Positions 28,430-39,123 are shown, counted from the stretch's first letter. The stretch is DNA of 64,000 nt from Anodontia alba (GCA_964016985.1 OZ024821.1:11892620-11956619), one strand, 5' to 3'. Translations and numbers: made by a program. Notes: generated by a model from the sequence alone, not told the origin.

Positions 28430-31400
28430 TGCTGCTAAATGTCGGTTTTCCCACCTTTTCCCTTCGTTTATTCCCAAAGTGGTTTAATGACATATAAAAA
28501 GTGTTGGAATTAAACAAAGATCAATAGCTTTCACAAAAATACTTATTGTGTGCTGGGATTCTAAAAATAACAGGCAAAATATACACACAGACAAAAGTTA
28601 TGCAAAACTTTTTTCAAAAAACAAAAAATAAAAAAAATGAAAATTGTCAATAAGCAGCGCTTATTCGATACCCCCTGCATAAAGCATAAAACTTTTTTCT
28701 ATCAAAATTTAAGTTTCAAAGTGCCGGCGTGACCATAAAAATATAGTCAAGGTCACCAAACTCTAATAAAACAAGATTCTTAAAATTATTAAGCAAGATA
28801 CACAGGAAAAACAATTGTTATCAACATTAAACAAGAGGGCCATGATAGCCCTGTAATGCTCACCTGAGCATCATAGCACTTTGAGAACCTGATCTAGAAC
28901 TGATCAAGGCAAACATTCTGATCAAAATTCAAAATGATTATATTTACAAGTAAGACAATGTAGAATGTCTAATGGACTGTGAAGTAAAGGTCAAGGTCAA
29001 ATATGGATGACTGCACTCAAGAGGCCATGCTAAGATGTATGCATGTACTAAGTATCACTGGCAGTAGGAGCAATAGTTACTGAGAAACTGACCTAAACAC
29101 AAACACTTCACAAGTATCAAATATCACTGTAGGACCAATAATTACTGAGAAACTGACCTAAACGGAAAAACTTTAGAAAGTCACTGGATAGAAAAATATA
29201 CATCACCTTGAAATCATCAAGACAAACATTTTGAGCAAGATTCATGATGATAACTTCAAAAATGTGATCGCTAGAGTGATAACAAGGTTTTCCTTTGATT
29301 TGGCCAGGTGACCTAGTTTTTAACCCCAAGTGACCCAGTTTTTAACTAGACCTAGAAATCATCAAGACGAACATTTTGAGCAATTTTTATGATGATTATT
29401 TATAAAAAAAAAAAAAATGTAACTTCTGGAGTGTTAACAAAGTTTTCTGCTTATTTGGCAAGGTGACCTAAATTTTAAACCCATGTGACCCAGTTTTGAA
29501 CTTGACCTAGAAATCATCAAGATAAACATTTTGAGCAAGATTCATGATGATTGCTTCAAAAATGTGATCGCTAGAGTGTTCACAAAATTTTCTGCTGATC
29601 TGGCCTGGTGACCTAATTTTTTATCCTAAGTGACCCAGTTTCGAACTTGACCTAGAACTCATCAAGACGAACATTTTGAGCAAGATTCATGATGACTGAT
29701 TCAAAAATGTTACCGCTAGAGTGTTAACAAGGTTTTCTGCTGATCTGGCCCGGTGACCTAGTTTTTGACCCCAAGTGACCCAGTTTCAAACTTGACCTAG
29801 AAATCATAAAGACAAACATGTTGAGAAAGATTCATGATGATTACTTGAAAAATGTTACCACTAGAGTATTAGTAAGGCTTTCCGCTGATTTGGCCAGGTG
29901 ACCTAGTTTTTGATCCCAGGTGACCCAGCTTTGACTTGACCTTGAAATCATCAAGTCAAACATTTTGAGCAAGATTCATGATGATTGCTTAAAAAATGTG
30001 ACCACTAGAGTGTTAACAATGTTTTCTGCTGACTTGGCCCAGTGACCTAGTTTTTGACCCAGTTTTGAACTTGACCTAGAGATCATGAAGACAAACATTT
30101 TGAGCAAGATTCATGATGATTGCTTCAAAAATGTGACCGCTAGAGTGATAACAAGGTTTTCTGCTGATTTGGCCAGGTGGCCTTGTTTTTGACCCCAGGT
30201 GACCCAGTTTCAAACTTGACCTAGAAATCATCAAGACAAACATTTTGAGCAAGATTCATAATGATTGCTTAAAAAAATGTGACTGCTAGAGTGTTAACAA
30301 AGTTTTCTGCTGATTTGGCATGGTGACCTAGTTTTGACCCCAAGTGATCCAGTTTCAAATATATCCTAGAACTCATCAAGACAAACATTTTGAGCAAGAT
30401 TCATGATTATTGCTTCAAAAATGTGACCACTAGAGTGTTAACAAGGTTTTCTGCTGATTTGGCCTGGTGACCTAGTTTTTGACCCAAGTGACCCAGTTTT
30501 GAACTTGACCTAGAGATCATCAAGACAAACATTTTGAGCAAGATTCATGATGATTGCTTCAAAAATGTGACCACTAGAGTGATAACAAGGTTTTCTGCTG
30601 ATTTGGCCTAGAAATCATCAAGACAAACATTTTGAGCAAGATTCATAATTTCATAATGAATGCTTAAAAAAATGTGACTGCTAGAGTGTTAACAAAAGTT
30701 TTCTGCTGATTTGGCCCAGTGACCTAGTTTTTTACCCCAAGTGATCCAGTTTCAAACATGTCCTAGAACTCATCAAGACAAACATTTTGAGCAAGATTCA
30801 TGGTTATTGCTTCAAAAATGTGACCGCTAGAGTGTTAACAAGGTGTTCTGCTGATCTGACCTGGTGACCTAGTTTCTGACCCCATGTGACCCAGTTTTGA
30901 ACCTGACCTAGAACCTATCAAGACAAACATTTTGAGCAAGAATCATGAAGATTGCTTGAAAAATGTGACCGCTAGAGTGTTAACAAGGTTTTCTGCTGAT
31001 TTGGCCAGGTGACCTTGTTTTTGACCCCAAGTGACCCAGTTTTGAACTTCTAGAAATCATCAAGACAAACTCTTTGAGCAAGATTCATGATGACTGCTTC
31101 AAAAATGTGACCCCTAGAGCGTTAACAAGGTTTTCTGCTGATTTGGCCAGGTGACCTAGTTTTTGACCCCAAGTGACCCAGTTTCAAACTTGACCTAGAA
31201 ATCATAAAGACAAACATTTTGAGCAAGATTCATGATGATTGCTTCAAAAATGTGACCGCTAGTGTTAACAAGGTTTTCTGCTGATTTGGCAAGGTGACCT
31301 AATTTTGGACCCCAAGTGACCCAGTTTCGAACTTGACCTAGAAATCATCAAGGCAAACATTTTGAGCAAGATTGATGATGATTGCTTCAAAAATGTCACC

Positions 31401-33720
31401 GCTAGAGTGTTAACAAGGTTTTCTGATGACTTGGCCCAGCGACCTAGTTTTTGACCCCAAGTGACCCAGTTTCAAACTTGACCTAGATTTAATAGAGGCA
31501 AACATTCTGAGCAAGTTTCATCAAGATTGGATCAAAACTATGACCTCTAGAGTGTTAAGTTTTTCCTTTGATTTGACCTGGTGACCTAGTTTTTAACCCC
31601 AAGTAACCATGTATCGAACTTGACCTAGATTTCATAGAGGCAAACATTCTGAGCAGTTTCATCAAGATTGGGTAAAAACTGTGACCTCTAGAGTGTTAAC
31701 AAACTAATCGTTGACGACGAACGACGGACAGATGGTGATGCCAATAGCTCACCCTGAGCTTTTGCTCAGGTGAGCTAAAAATTGCAAAGAGGAATAAGTA
31801 TAACAGTATTGATCCCTTGACCCTTCTTTTTCTGTAGCAGCAGCATCTCATGAATACGAACATTTATTCAAAATGTGTTAAGATTTCTAATAATACTAAT
31901 GAAGACATGCAGGAAAAAAGATAGAGTGCACACAAGGCTCACTTTTTGAGTATTTATTATGTAGTGACCTTGGAAATAAGGTCAAAGTCACCAAAATCTA
32001 ATCACTTCTTTCCCCCATCTTGATGATGTATAACAGTATCTGTGCTAGTTTCATCAAATTCTAGCCATTGGTTAAAGAGCTAGTGTGCACACTTTTTACT
32101 GCATTAAGAAATTTTACAAAGGGCAATAACTCCAAGAGAATGGGCCCCTAGCCCTTACTGTCTCTTATGTATGTACATCTTATTGATATCAATGTGTCAC
32201 ATAAGCTTTTTTCTATCAAAATTTGAGTTTCAAAGTGTCAGTGTGACCTTGAAAATGAGGTCCAGGTCACCAAAATCTAATCACTTATTTCCGTCATCCC
32301 AATGAAGTATCTGTGCTAGCTTGAACAAATTCCATCTAATGATTCATGAGATAGGGTGCACACAAGGGTCATTTTTAGAGTCTTTATAATGTACTGACCT
32401 CGAAAATGAGGTCAGGGTCACAAATATCTAATCACTTTTTTCCAATGTCCTAACAATGTATCTGTGATACTTTGGTAAAATTCCAGCCATTGGTTCAAGA
32501 TAAGTGTGCACACAAGCTTTTTTCTATCAAAATTTGAGTTTCAAAGTGCCGGTGTGACCTTGAAAATGAGATAAAAGTCACCAAAATCTAATCACTTCTT
32601 TCCCCAATCCCAATAATATATCTGTGCTAATTTGGTCAAATTCCATCTACTGATGCATAAAATAGAATGCGCACAAGGCATACTTATTGACTGAGTATTT
32701 ATAATGTAGTGACCTTGAATATAAGGTCAAGGTCACCAAAATCTTAACACTTCTTTTCCCCATCATGATGATGTATCTGTGCTAGTTTGGTCAAGTTCCA
32801 GCCATTGGTTAGAGATAGTGTGCATACAAACTTTTTACAAGGCTCATTTTTGGAGTCTTTATAATGTAGTGACTTTGAAAATGAGGTCAATGTCATAAAA
32901 ATCTAATCACTTCTTTCCCATGTCCTAACAATATATCAGTGCTAGTTTGTTGAAATTCCAGCCATTGATTCAAGATGTAGTGTGCACACAAGCTTTTTTC
33001 TATCAAAATTTGAGTTTCAAAATGCCAGTGTGACCTTGAAAACATGATGAAGGTCACCAAAATCTAATCACTTCTTTCCCCAATCCCAATGATGTATCTG
33101 TGCTAATTTGGACAAATTCCATCCATTGATTCATGAAAAAGAGTGCACACAAGTCTCACTTTTTGAGTATTTCTAGTGTAGTGACCTTGAAAATAAGGTC
33201 AAGGTCACCAAAATCCAACCAATTCTTTCCCCCATCCTTATGATGTATCTGTGCTAGTTTGGTCAAATTCCAGCCATTGGTTATAGTGTGCACACAAATG
33301 TTTTACTGCATTAACAAGGCTCACTTTTTTAGTATTTATAATGAAGTGACCTTGAAAATAAGGTCAAGGTCACCAGACTCTAACCACTTCTTTCCCCCAT
33401 CCTGATGATGTATCTCTGCTAGTTTGGTCAAATTCCAGCTATTGGTTAAAGAGATAGTGTGCACACAAACTTTTTACTGCATTAAGAAAAATTTTTACAA
33501 AGGGCAATAATTCCAAGAGAATTGGCCCCTAGCCCTTACTTTCTCTTATGTAGGTACACCTTATTGATATCAATGTGTCTGCTGAAACTGATGAATATCC
33601 ATCACTGCATTTTCAAGATATAAGGAAAAAAACAGTGTCGTGGACAGACACACTGATGGATGGACGGGGGGTGGGGGGGGGGGTGTTATACATTAAAATT
33701 TATGCTTGCCCGATAGTACA
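28430..33720. mobile_element. Tandem-array element interrupted by pearl-like element 8
   Basis: About 28,480-28,829 and 31,779-33,720 share ~155-bp monomers with TTTTTTCTATCAAAATTTGA, GTTTCAAAGTGCCGGTGTGA, GACCTTGAAAATGAGGTCAA, CACCAAAATCTAATCACTTC and CCAATGATGTATCTGTGCTA. One partial and about nine further monomers. The right end has GTGGACAGACACACTGATGG, GATGGACGG and a G-rich run (33,665-33,683), then GTTATACATTAAAATTTATG. The left end is not clear. Confidence 0.7.
28830..31778 (+). mobile_element. Pearl-like element 8, complete, about 19 monomers
   Basis: Left end AACAAGAGGGCCATGATAGC then GCTCACCTGAGCATC; right end CGTTGACGACGAACGACGGA, ATGCCAATAGCTCACCCTGA and GCTTTTGCTCAGGTGAGCTA. 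The core is ~19 monomers of ~146 bp: TTTTCTGCTGATTTGGCCAG, GTGACCTAGTTTTTGACCCC, ACTTGACCTAGAAATCATCA, AACATTTTGAGCAAGATTCA, GTGACCGCTAGAGTGTTAAC. The 5' AACAAGAG and the 3' hairpin before GAGCTAAAA suit a Helitron/Helentron-type element. No protein encoded. It lies within the larger array. Confidence 0.85.
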
Positions 33721-33739
33721 AAGATAGCTTTAGACAAGA

Positions 33740-33882
33740 CAGAGTATCAAGTACATGTTTTCCTACTTCTCCATAAAAACTCACTGAGGTGCTTCTAATG
33801 AGTACCCAAGACACCTGCTTTCTTGGAGAAATAAGAAAAATATGGAAGCTTCTTTTTGAAGGTGCCTTATCTATAACTATGA
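33740..33882. repeat. Family A element, left half-core deleted
   Basis: TTTTCCTACTTCTCCATAAA, ACTCACTGAGGTGCTTCTAA, TGAGTACCCAAGACACCTG, TTGGAGAAATAAGAAAAATA, AAGGTGCCTTATCTATAACT. Confidence 0.7.
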
Positions 33883-33892
33883 AAACTAAAAA

Positions 33893-34071
33893 TGAAGTTA
33901 CCCTATTTATCCTAAGTAAATATATTGCTTGTCAGAGGGACAAACCTGGGCAAACAGTAAACACCAAAATCAGGCATTACAGAACTCAGCACCTGATCTG
34001 AGTCTACACTGTTGCACTCATCCAGTAGTATTTTGAAGCATGAATGGGAAAAAAATGTTGTCGTTCTTTTT
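33893..34071. repeat. Family C element, diverged
   Basis: GTTACCCTATTTATCCTAAG, GTCAGAGGGACAAACCTGGG, CAAACAGTAAACACCAAAAT, CACCTGATCTGAGTCTACAC, CTCATCCAGTAG. It stops at the TTAA that begins the next element. Confidence 0.65.
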
Positions 34072-34340
34072 TTAACCCATTGTAGTCTGGAAACCCTTAA
34101 AAAGGGTAATTAGCAAACAGGGCAAACCCAGACCAGACACCACAGAATGCAGTGTCTGATCAGGGTCTTCACTGTTTGCAAACAGTTAAAGCATTTTTCT
34201 CCAGGAATATCTAAATCACATACCCTGACATGCCTGTCAAATCGAAAGTAGAATCTTCTGGGGAGTTCATTCAGTCTACATTGGTCAAAATTCCAGGACC
34301 AGAATGGCAAGGAGCTAAGATGTATGAATATTTGGGTTAA
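34072..34340. mobile_element. Family E TTAA-ended element with full hairpin
   Basis: TTAACCCATTGTAGTCTGGA, CCTTAAAAAGGGTAATTAGC, core GCAAACAGGGCAAACCCAGA / CTGATCAGGGTCTTCACTGT, CTCCAGGAATATCTAAATCA, GAATCTTCTGGGGAGTTCAT, ending ATATTTGGGTTAA. The minus frame 34,110-34,391 is a shadow. Confidence 0.75.
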
Positions 34341-35926
34341 TATACTGAAAGGAAAAAGAAACGCAGGGTAAATTTTATTCCTTAATTTCATTCAAGTTTG
34401 AAAAAGTTTGTTAAATATTTTACTATGATTACAAAATGGTACATGTGTGGAACAAAAGTTCCAAATTTCATTGGTTTGTGATCAACAAGTCTCGAGTTAT
34501 TGAAGTTCATTGGTAGCTACCCTACAAATCTTGAAATCAAAATCAAACTGAAAATCAATATCGGGTGTGCCCCCCTCTTGCTGCCGTTGCTGCCCTAATT
34601 CGCCTTTGGATAGAGTTAACCAAAGCATTGTCAGTTCACATCGGGATGTTATTCCATTCATCGATCAACGCATTCCTTAGTTGTGCGAGGGTTGCGGGGG
34701 GATTTCGGCGCTTCCTAACCCTTCTGTCCAGCTCATCCCACATGTGCTCTATTGGGGTCAAATCTGGACTGTACGGTGGCTATGCTAGTGGTGCGATGTT
34801 ATTATTTGCCAGGAAATCCTGACAAACTCGGGCAACATGTGGTCGGGCATTGTCCTGCTGCAGAATCAGATTACGCTGTTGCACAAGTGGGACTGCAACA
34901 GGACGCAAGATCTCATCCCTATACCTTACTGCGGTCATATTGCCCGCAACAATAATCAACTGTGATTTTATCCCGTGAGCAATGCCTCCCCAGACCATAA
35001 TGGAGCCACCCCCAAACAGATCCCATTCGACAACACAGGCTTCGGCAAAGCGTTCTCCGCGATGTCGGTACACACGACATCGACCATCTGCGCGATAGTG
35101 AACCTAGACTCGTCCATAAAAAGAACTCATCTCCACTGCCTCATCGGAAATAGCCTGGGCGCATGCTCCATCAACCATGCCATACGACGCAACCTAAGAT
35201 CAGAGGCAGACCAATGTATGGACGACGAGCTCGAAGACCAATCTCACGCAATCGACTTCCAACAGTCTTCGGAGATATTTGTTGTCGATTATGCGCACCT
35301 ACTGTATTAAGGGCAGTTTCGGTAGCATTGCGATGACGATTCCGCAAATGTGCCAGACGGATTGTCCTGTCTTGACGTCGCGACGTCACGCGTGGACGCC
35401 CAGACCACGGTCGGTCTGCTAAATGCCCTGTCTCCCTTAAACATCTAACAAGACGTTCAATTGTTGAGACGTTAACCCCAAAATGATTGGCACCTTGCTG
35501 TTGCCTCTGACCCTGCATCAGCAACGCTATTGCCCTACCCCTCTGAACATCAGTCAGTCGTACCATGATTGAAAAAAGTTCAAAGTAGCGTAAAAATGAA
35601 AAGAAAAATCAGTAAAAGAATCGAAGAGCATTGTGTATCGTTGAAGTGTACCAAATGGTGTGAGGAAATCTTGTGCTGAAGGTTTAAACATGCTTGTTTT
35701 GCACGAAATTTTGGCTTTCCGTATTGTCCGTGCAATGCACTGTGTAGTGCACGGTTGAATGATTTCACACACTGGGTAGATAGCACATCGACCAAAGACT
35801 CGTATACCCGTGGTTCACATTCACAGGACAATCTGTAAAAGTGTATGGCTATAGTAAACACCGTAAAAAATGGTTAAAATGAGAAGGAAAGAACTCTACC
35901 CTGCGTTTCTTTTTCCTTTCAGTATA
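34341..35926 (-). mobile_element. Complete Tc1-type transposon
   Basis: Perfect 30-bp terminal inverted repeats: 34,341-34,370 begins TATACTGAAAGGAAAAAGAA and 35,897-35,926 is its exact reverse complement. The outer TA on each side fits a TA target duplication. Length 1,586 bp and a single transposase on the minus strand agree with the Tc1/mariner superfamily. The left end lies directly beside the TTAA end of a family E copy. Confidence 0.93.
34600..35566 (-). pseudogene. Tc1-family transposase, frameshifted
   Basis: Start ATG at 35,566. The N-terminal part (to about 35,200) has two helix-turn-helix segments: TDVQRGRAIALLMQGQRQQQ, NVSTIERLVRCLRETG and the GRPR-like linker RPWSGRPRVTSRRQDR. 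At about 35,200 the frame is lost; VLFMDESRF, with the first catalytic Asp, lies in another frame, followed by a further shift into YRHRGERFAEACVVEWDLFG, GGSIMVWGGI and QQDNARPHVARVCQDF (second Asp). An in-frame stop near 34,780 precedes PPYSPDLTPIEHMWDEL (third acid). All three catalytic positions are kept but the gene has at least three disruptions. Confidence 0.9.
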
Positions 35927-35959
35927 TGATACACAGGAAAGACCTTCTCCACAACAAAA

Positions 35960-36241
35960 CATTACAAAAACACGCCTATTCAAATATATTGAAAACTTCA
36001 CCTCCAAAAACTGAAAATTTTCAGATAAAAAACCTTGATATTTTTTCTATTTCTGCTTAAAACATGGATTGTGGGTACTTGTTAGAACTGCCTCAGTGAA
36101 GTGGTTCTAATGTGTACCCACAATCTATGTTTCTGAGTAGAAATTGAAAAATAATGTATACCGCTTTAAAACCCCAGTTTTACTACATCATAAAAGTGGG
36201 GTTTAAGGGGGTCAAAATTATATTGGCATGTTTTCCTGATG
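35960..36241 (-). mobile_element. Family B MITE, reverse orientation
   Basis: CATTACAAAAACACGCCTAT to TTGGCATGTTTTCCTGATG, 282 bp. The core GTGGGTACTTGTTAGAACTG/GTGGTTCTAATGTGTACCCA is intact with a few mismatches. Confidence 0.85.
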
Positions 36242-36255
36242 AAAGAAGCTATAAT

Positions 36256-36398
36256 CAGCTCCAGAAAATTACTGAAATTTTTCTTGCTTCTCAACAAAAA
36301 CATGTTGTGGTACTCATTAGAAGTGCCTCACTGAGGCACTTCTAATGAGTACCACAACATGTTTTCGTGAAGAAATAAGACAACATCTGGAGCTTAGT
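36256..36398. repeat. Family A element with a 69-bp perfect palindrome
   Basis: CAGCTCCAGAAAATTACTG to CATCTGGAGCTT. Arms 36,297-36,330 and 36,332-36,365 are exact reverse complements over 34 bp with a single-base loop. The absence of mismatches points to recent insertion or to correction between arms. Confidence 0.9.
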
Positions 36399-36535
36399 CT
36401 GAATGAAGAACAAATGACAAGTCAAAACAGCACACCTGAACCAACTGACACATCAAATAGGAACTGCAAGTTCCTTGGACCAGTCAGCAGTAAAAAATTT
36501 TAGGGTTGAGGGGATGTGTAACCAGCTCTACTTGT

Positions 36536-36657
36536 GCAAAAATACTATACTGTATTTACTGTATTATTTGTTCAGACAGGCCTTCAGACAGGCCACCCAT
36601 CCAGCAATTTTTAGACAAAACATCCGGTAGTACATTGTACTTGTTCAAATTTTACAT
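36536..36657. repeat. Family C fragment
   Basis: ACTGTATTTACTGTATTATT, GTTCAGACAGGCCTTCAGAC, CACCCATCCAGCAATTTTTA, GTAGTACATTGTACTTGTTC. The core hairpin is deleted. Confidence 0.6.
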
Positions 36658-36837
36658 AGGCCTAGATAAGAATGGGTATCAGGTTAATATTTCTCTTATT
36701 TCTCCACGAAAACATATGTTGTGGGTACTCATTAGAAGCGCCTCGGCGAGGTGCTTCTAATGAGTACCCACAACATATGTTTTCGTGGAGAAATAAGAAA
36801 AATATTTACCGGATACCCTCCCTTATCTAGACCTATG
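36658..36837. repeat. Family A element, best preserved copy
   Basis: AGGCCTAGATAAGAATGGGT to CCTCCCTTATCTAGACCTATG. Arms 36,695-36,745 and 36,747-36,797 pair over 51 bp with one mismatch: CTTATTTCTCCACGAAAACA, TATGTTGTGGGTACTCATTA, GAAGCGCCTCG. In this copy the outer sequence is also roughly symmetric (GGGTATCAGGTTAATATTT / AATATTTACCGGATACCCT), so almost the entire 180 bp is a palindrome. Confidence 0.92.
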
Positions 36838-36971
36838 ATTCTGAGCATGTTCTAAGGCATTTTTTTGCTTGATGTGGCCCACAGTATAACACATACAATC
36901 ACAAAGGTCAGGTGCCAACCCTCTGAAGGAGTCACCAATCAGTCTGAGACCCACTTCAAAGTTCATGCAGG

Positions 36972-37512
36972 TTAACTCACTGCAGACTGAATAGACTTTC
37001 CCACACTATATATTGACTGAGTCCAATTTCAATTTTAGGTACATCAGGCTATTTTGTGTTTGTGTTGAGGTTTTACGGCCCAGTCAACCCAATGGGGTCA
37101 TGTCGAGCGCGGTCAGTTTACCTAACCACACGTTTACTGGGCAGGCTTAGTCCTCTAAGCGGTTAACCAGTATTGTGCACGTTCTTTCGCCAGAAACTGA
37201 CAATTGCCCTTCTTGAATCAGCAGAAGGGAGAAATGACCGTAGAAACTATTTCATGATCAATCTCCACGAAAGAATGTTGCCGACCTCGGCGGGGGTTGA
37301 ACCCGCGACCTCCTGGTCTCCAGTCGGACGGCGCATCCAACTGAGCCACCGAGGCCATGAGATTTAGATATTCCCAAAGAAAAATGTCTAAAATAATTTG
37401 CAAACAGTGGAGACCCTGATCAGATGCAGCATTCTGCAGCTGCAGCATCTGATCTGGGGCTGCACTGTTTGCCAACTAACCTTTTACAGGTCTCCCGACT
37501 TTAATGGGTTAA
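36972..37512. mobile_element. Family E element split by a SINE
   Basis: TTAACTCACTGCAGACTGAA, CCCACACTATATATTGACTG, TTTCAATTTTAGGTACATCA up to 37,054, then from 37,357 ATGAGATTTAGATATTCCCA, the core CAAACAGTGGAGACCCTGAT...TCTGGGGCTGCACTGTTTGC with a CTGCAGCTGCAG turn, ending CCGACTTTAATGGGTTAA. Joined, it matches the copy at 12,936 in reverse. Confidence 0.85.
37055..37356 (-). mobile_element. SINE type 1, full length
   Basis: Minus strand. The tRNA-like head is 37,281-37,356: GGCCTCGGTGGCTCAGTTGG contains an A box; GGTCGCGGGTTCAACCCCCG contains a B box and a perfect 5-bp T stem. Then TTTCTCCCTTCTGCTGATTC, AAGAAGGGCAATTGTCAG, CTTAGAGGACTAAGCCTGCC, GTGGTTAGGTAAACTGACCG, and a tail ACGGCCC..AAAACCTCAACACAAA. 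Pol III promoter boxes and absence of a frame mark it as a SINE; the central domain class is not assigned. Confidence 0.9.
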
Positions 37513-38073
37513 TATACAGGATGCAGGAAGGAAGCCTGGTATTTTCATTGACTAGTTGCTCAGTCAATAACCATCTATTAAGCTTTGTAAAAAAGAAATC
37601 AGTTTTTAGACAAATATTTCTGTAAATCTACCTACCGTAGTACACAATACTGATTCATGTATAAAACTGCCAAACAGAATGATAACTTTATTATTATCAT
37701 TTCCAGCAAGGATTAAGTAAATAAAAATATAATAAAACATTGCAAACACTGTGAGATAGACCTTTCACCACCTCAACCCCCTCCTCCAGACCTTTTACCA
37801 ACCTCTCATATTACACATACTACAGGCAATAACTGAAGGGCAGATAACCTTAGGAATTAGCTGTTATATGTAACTTTAATCTACAAAACTTTATTCTGCT
37901 ATAAAGTTCCAGTATGGTACTGTAAACAGAAAAGAAACTGTAACCCATTTATGTTGAACATGTTGAGTGGACTATTCTACAGCAACTCTTTGGACTGGTT
38001 TATTTCCAACAGCAGGATGTCTGGTTAGTTTTTATTAGTACTATGAAAGAAAAAAGGCTATCTGCAAATACTT
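37513..38073. other. No feature recognised
   Basis: AT-rich, no repeat seen elsewhere in the window, no frame with coding character. CCTCAACCCCCTCCTCCAGA at 37,771 is a short pyrimidine-rich patch. Confidence 0.35.
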
Positions 38074-38199
38074 GTAGTGGAGCATGCAAATTGTCTCTGA
38101 TAGAGACAATTTGCATGAAATGGCATAACCTGTTTTCTGGGAAAAATAAGACAAATATTTTAAAATGTCTGCTGAATTTTTGAGTGCTAAGTGTTAAGC
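38074..38199. repeat. Family I element, 5' half missing
   Basis: CATGCAAATTGTCTCT, GAT loop, AGAGACAATTTGCATG make a perfect short hairpin, followed by TGTTTTCTGGGAAAAATAAG and TTTTGAGTGCTAAGTGTTAA. Confidence 0.7.
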
Positions 38200-38224
38200 G
38201 CAGATGAAGAGACAGACACTTGCA

Positions 38225-38275
38225 TGTTATAATATAATTATCCTGTCATCACAGTGACAGGGTATAAAAAGGTCT
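38225..38275 (+). mobile_element. Pearl-like 3' end remnant
   Basis: ATAATTATCCTGTCATCACA, GTGACAGGGTATAAAAAGG: the hairpin-plus-TATAAAA end seen on element 7, with no array attached. Confidence 0.55.
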
Positions 38276-38414
38276 CAGTATCACAACATATTATTATATG
38301 AGCTGTGTTCTGAAAAGATGACTAAGATCTTCTAGCACCTATAAAATAGGAAGAGTCACATTATCTTGTTTTGGTTATTGTTTGTTTGTTTTGTTTTCTT
38401 TAAGCAAAATGTAG

Positions 38415-38612
38415 ATATTCATAGCAATAGATAAGGCACTTTTTTCATCCAAAAAATGCTGATATCTTTATTATTTCTCCACGACAATGTATGTTGTAGA
38501 ACTCATTATAAGCGCCTCACCGAGGCGCTTCTAATGAGTACCCACAACATATGTTTTCGTGAAGAAATAAGAAAAATATTATGTGGATACCCCCTCTTAT
38601 CTATAGCTATGG
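38415..38612. repeat. Family A element
   Basis: TCATAGCAATAGATAAGGCA, TTTTTTCATCCAAAAAATGC, ACTCATTATAAGCGCCTCAC, CGAGGCGCTTCTAATGAGTA, TATTATGTGGATACCCCCTC, TTATCTATAGCTATGG. Same outer-arm pair as the copy at 26,474. Confidence 0.85.
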
Positions 38613-38705
38613 ATATTTCTATAAATTTCTCGCAGAAAACATGTTCTGGGCACTCATTAGAAGTGCACTCATTAGAAGCGCACTCATTAGAAGTGCCTCA
38701 ATGAG
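38613..38705. repeat. Family A fragment with triplicated half-core
   Basis: ACTCATTAGAAGTGC, ACTCATTAGAAGCGC and ACTCATTAGAAGTGC stand in direct tandem at 38,652-38,696, 15-bp unit. The flank AGAAAACATGTTCTGGGC is a family A arm. Confidence 0.8.
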
Positions 38706-38799
38706 CAAGTTAGCAAGTTTATTACTATGGTCGGCAGTTTAGCTGTTGACAGTGTCAATACAGAGGACTTATAAAAGAGTACTATTTGTAGATATTTGT

Positions 38800-38945
38800 A
38801 GATAATTCGTGGATCATTTTCTCATTTTTCATAAAAGCATAATTATATGTATATTCTGAGTACTCAATTTAAAAGAGCCTGAGGCACTTCTAACAAGTAC
38901 CCACAGCATATGTTTTCATGGAGAAATAAGAAAAATTATCTCAGA
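38800..38945. repeat. Family A element, diverged
   Basis: TCATTTTTCATAAAAGCATA, GAGTACTCAATTTAAAAGAG, GAGGCACTTCTAACAAGTAC, ATGTTTTCATGGAGAAATAA. Confidence 0.65.
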
Positions 38946-39123
38946 GTTATCACCAAATACTACTCCCCCTTAACAAGTCCACTGTAATACCATATTTACC
39001 CTCAGTATTCAGACAGACAGGCCTGAGCTAATACGGCTTACCCAGATCAGATGTACTGTTTGCCACTCATCCAACAGTTGTTTTTTTTTATATATACATC
39101 GATAAGTAGTCAAATGGAGTTAA

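Noticed and set aside
36297..36365. Rho-independent terminator or microRNA precursor
   Set aside because: The hairpin is part of a high-copy MITE; no bacterial context and no evidence for microRNA processing.
37281..37356. Functional tRNA gene
   Set aside because: A and B boxes and the T stem are good, but the anticodon arm does not fold properly and the sequence continues into a SINE body.
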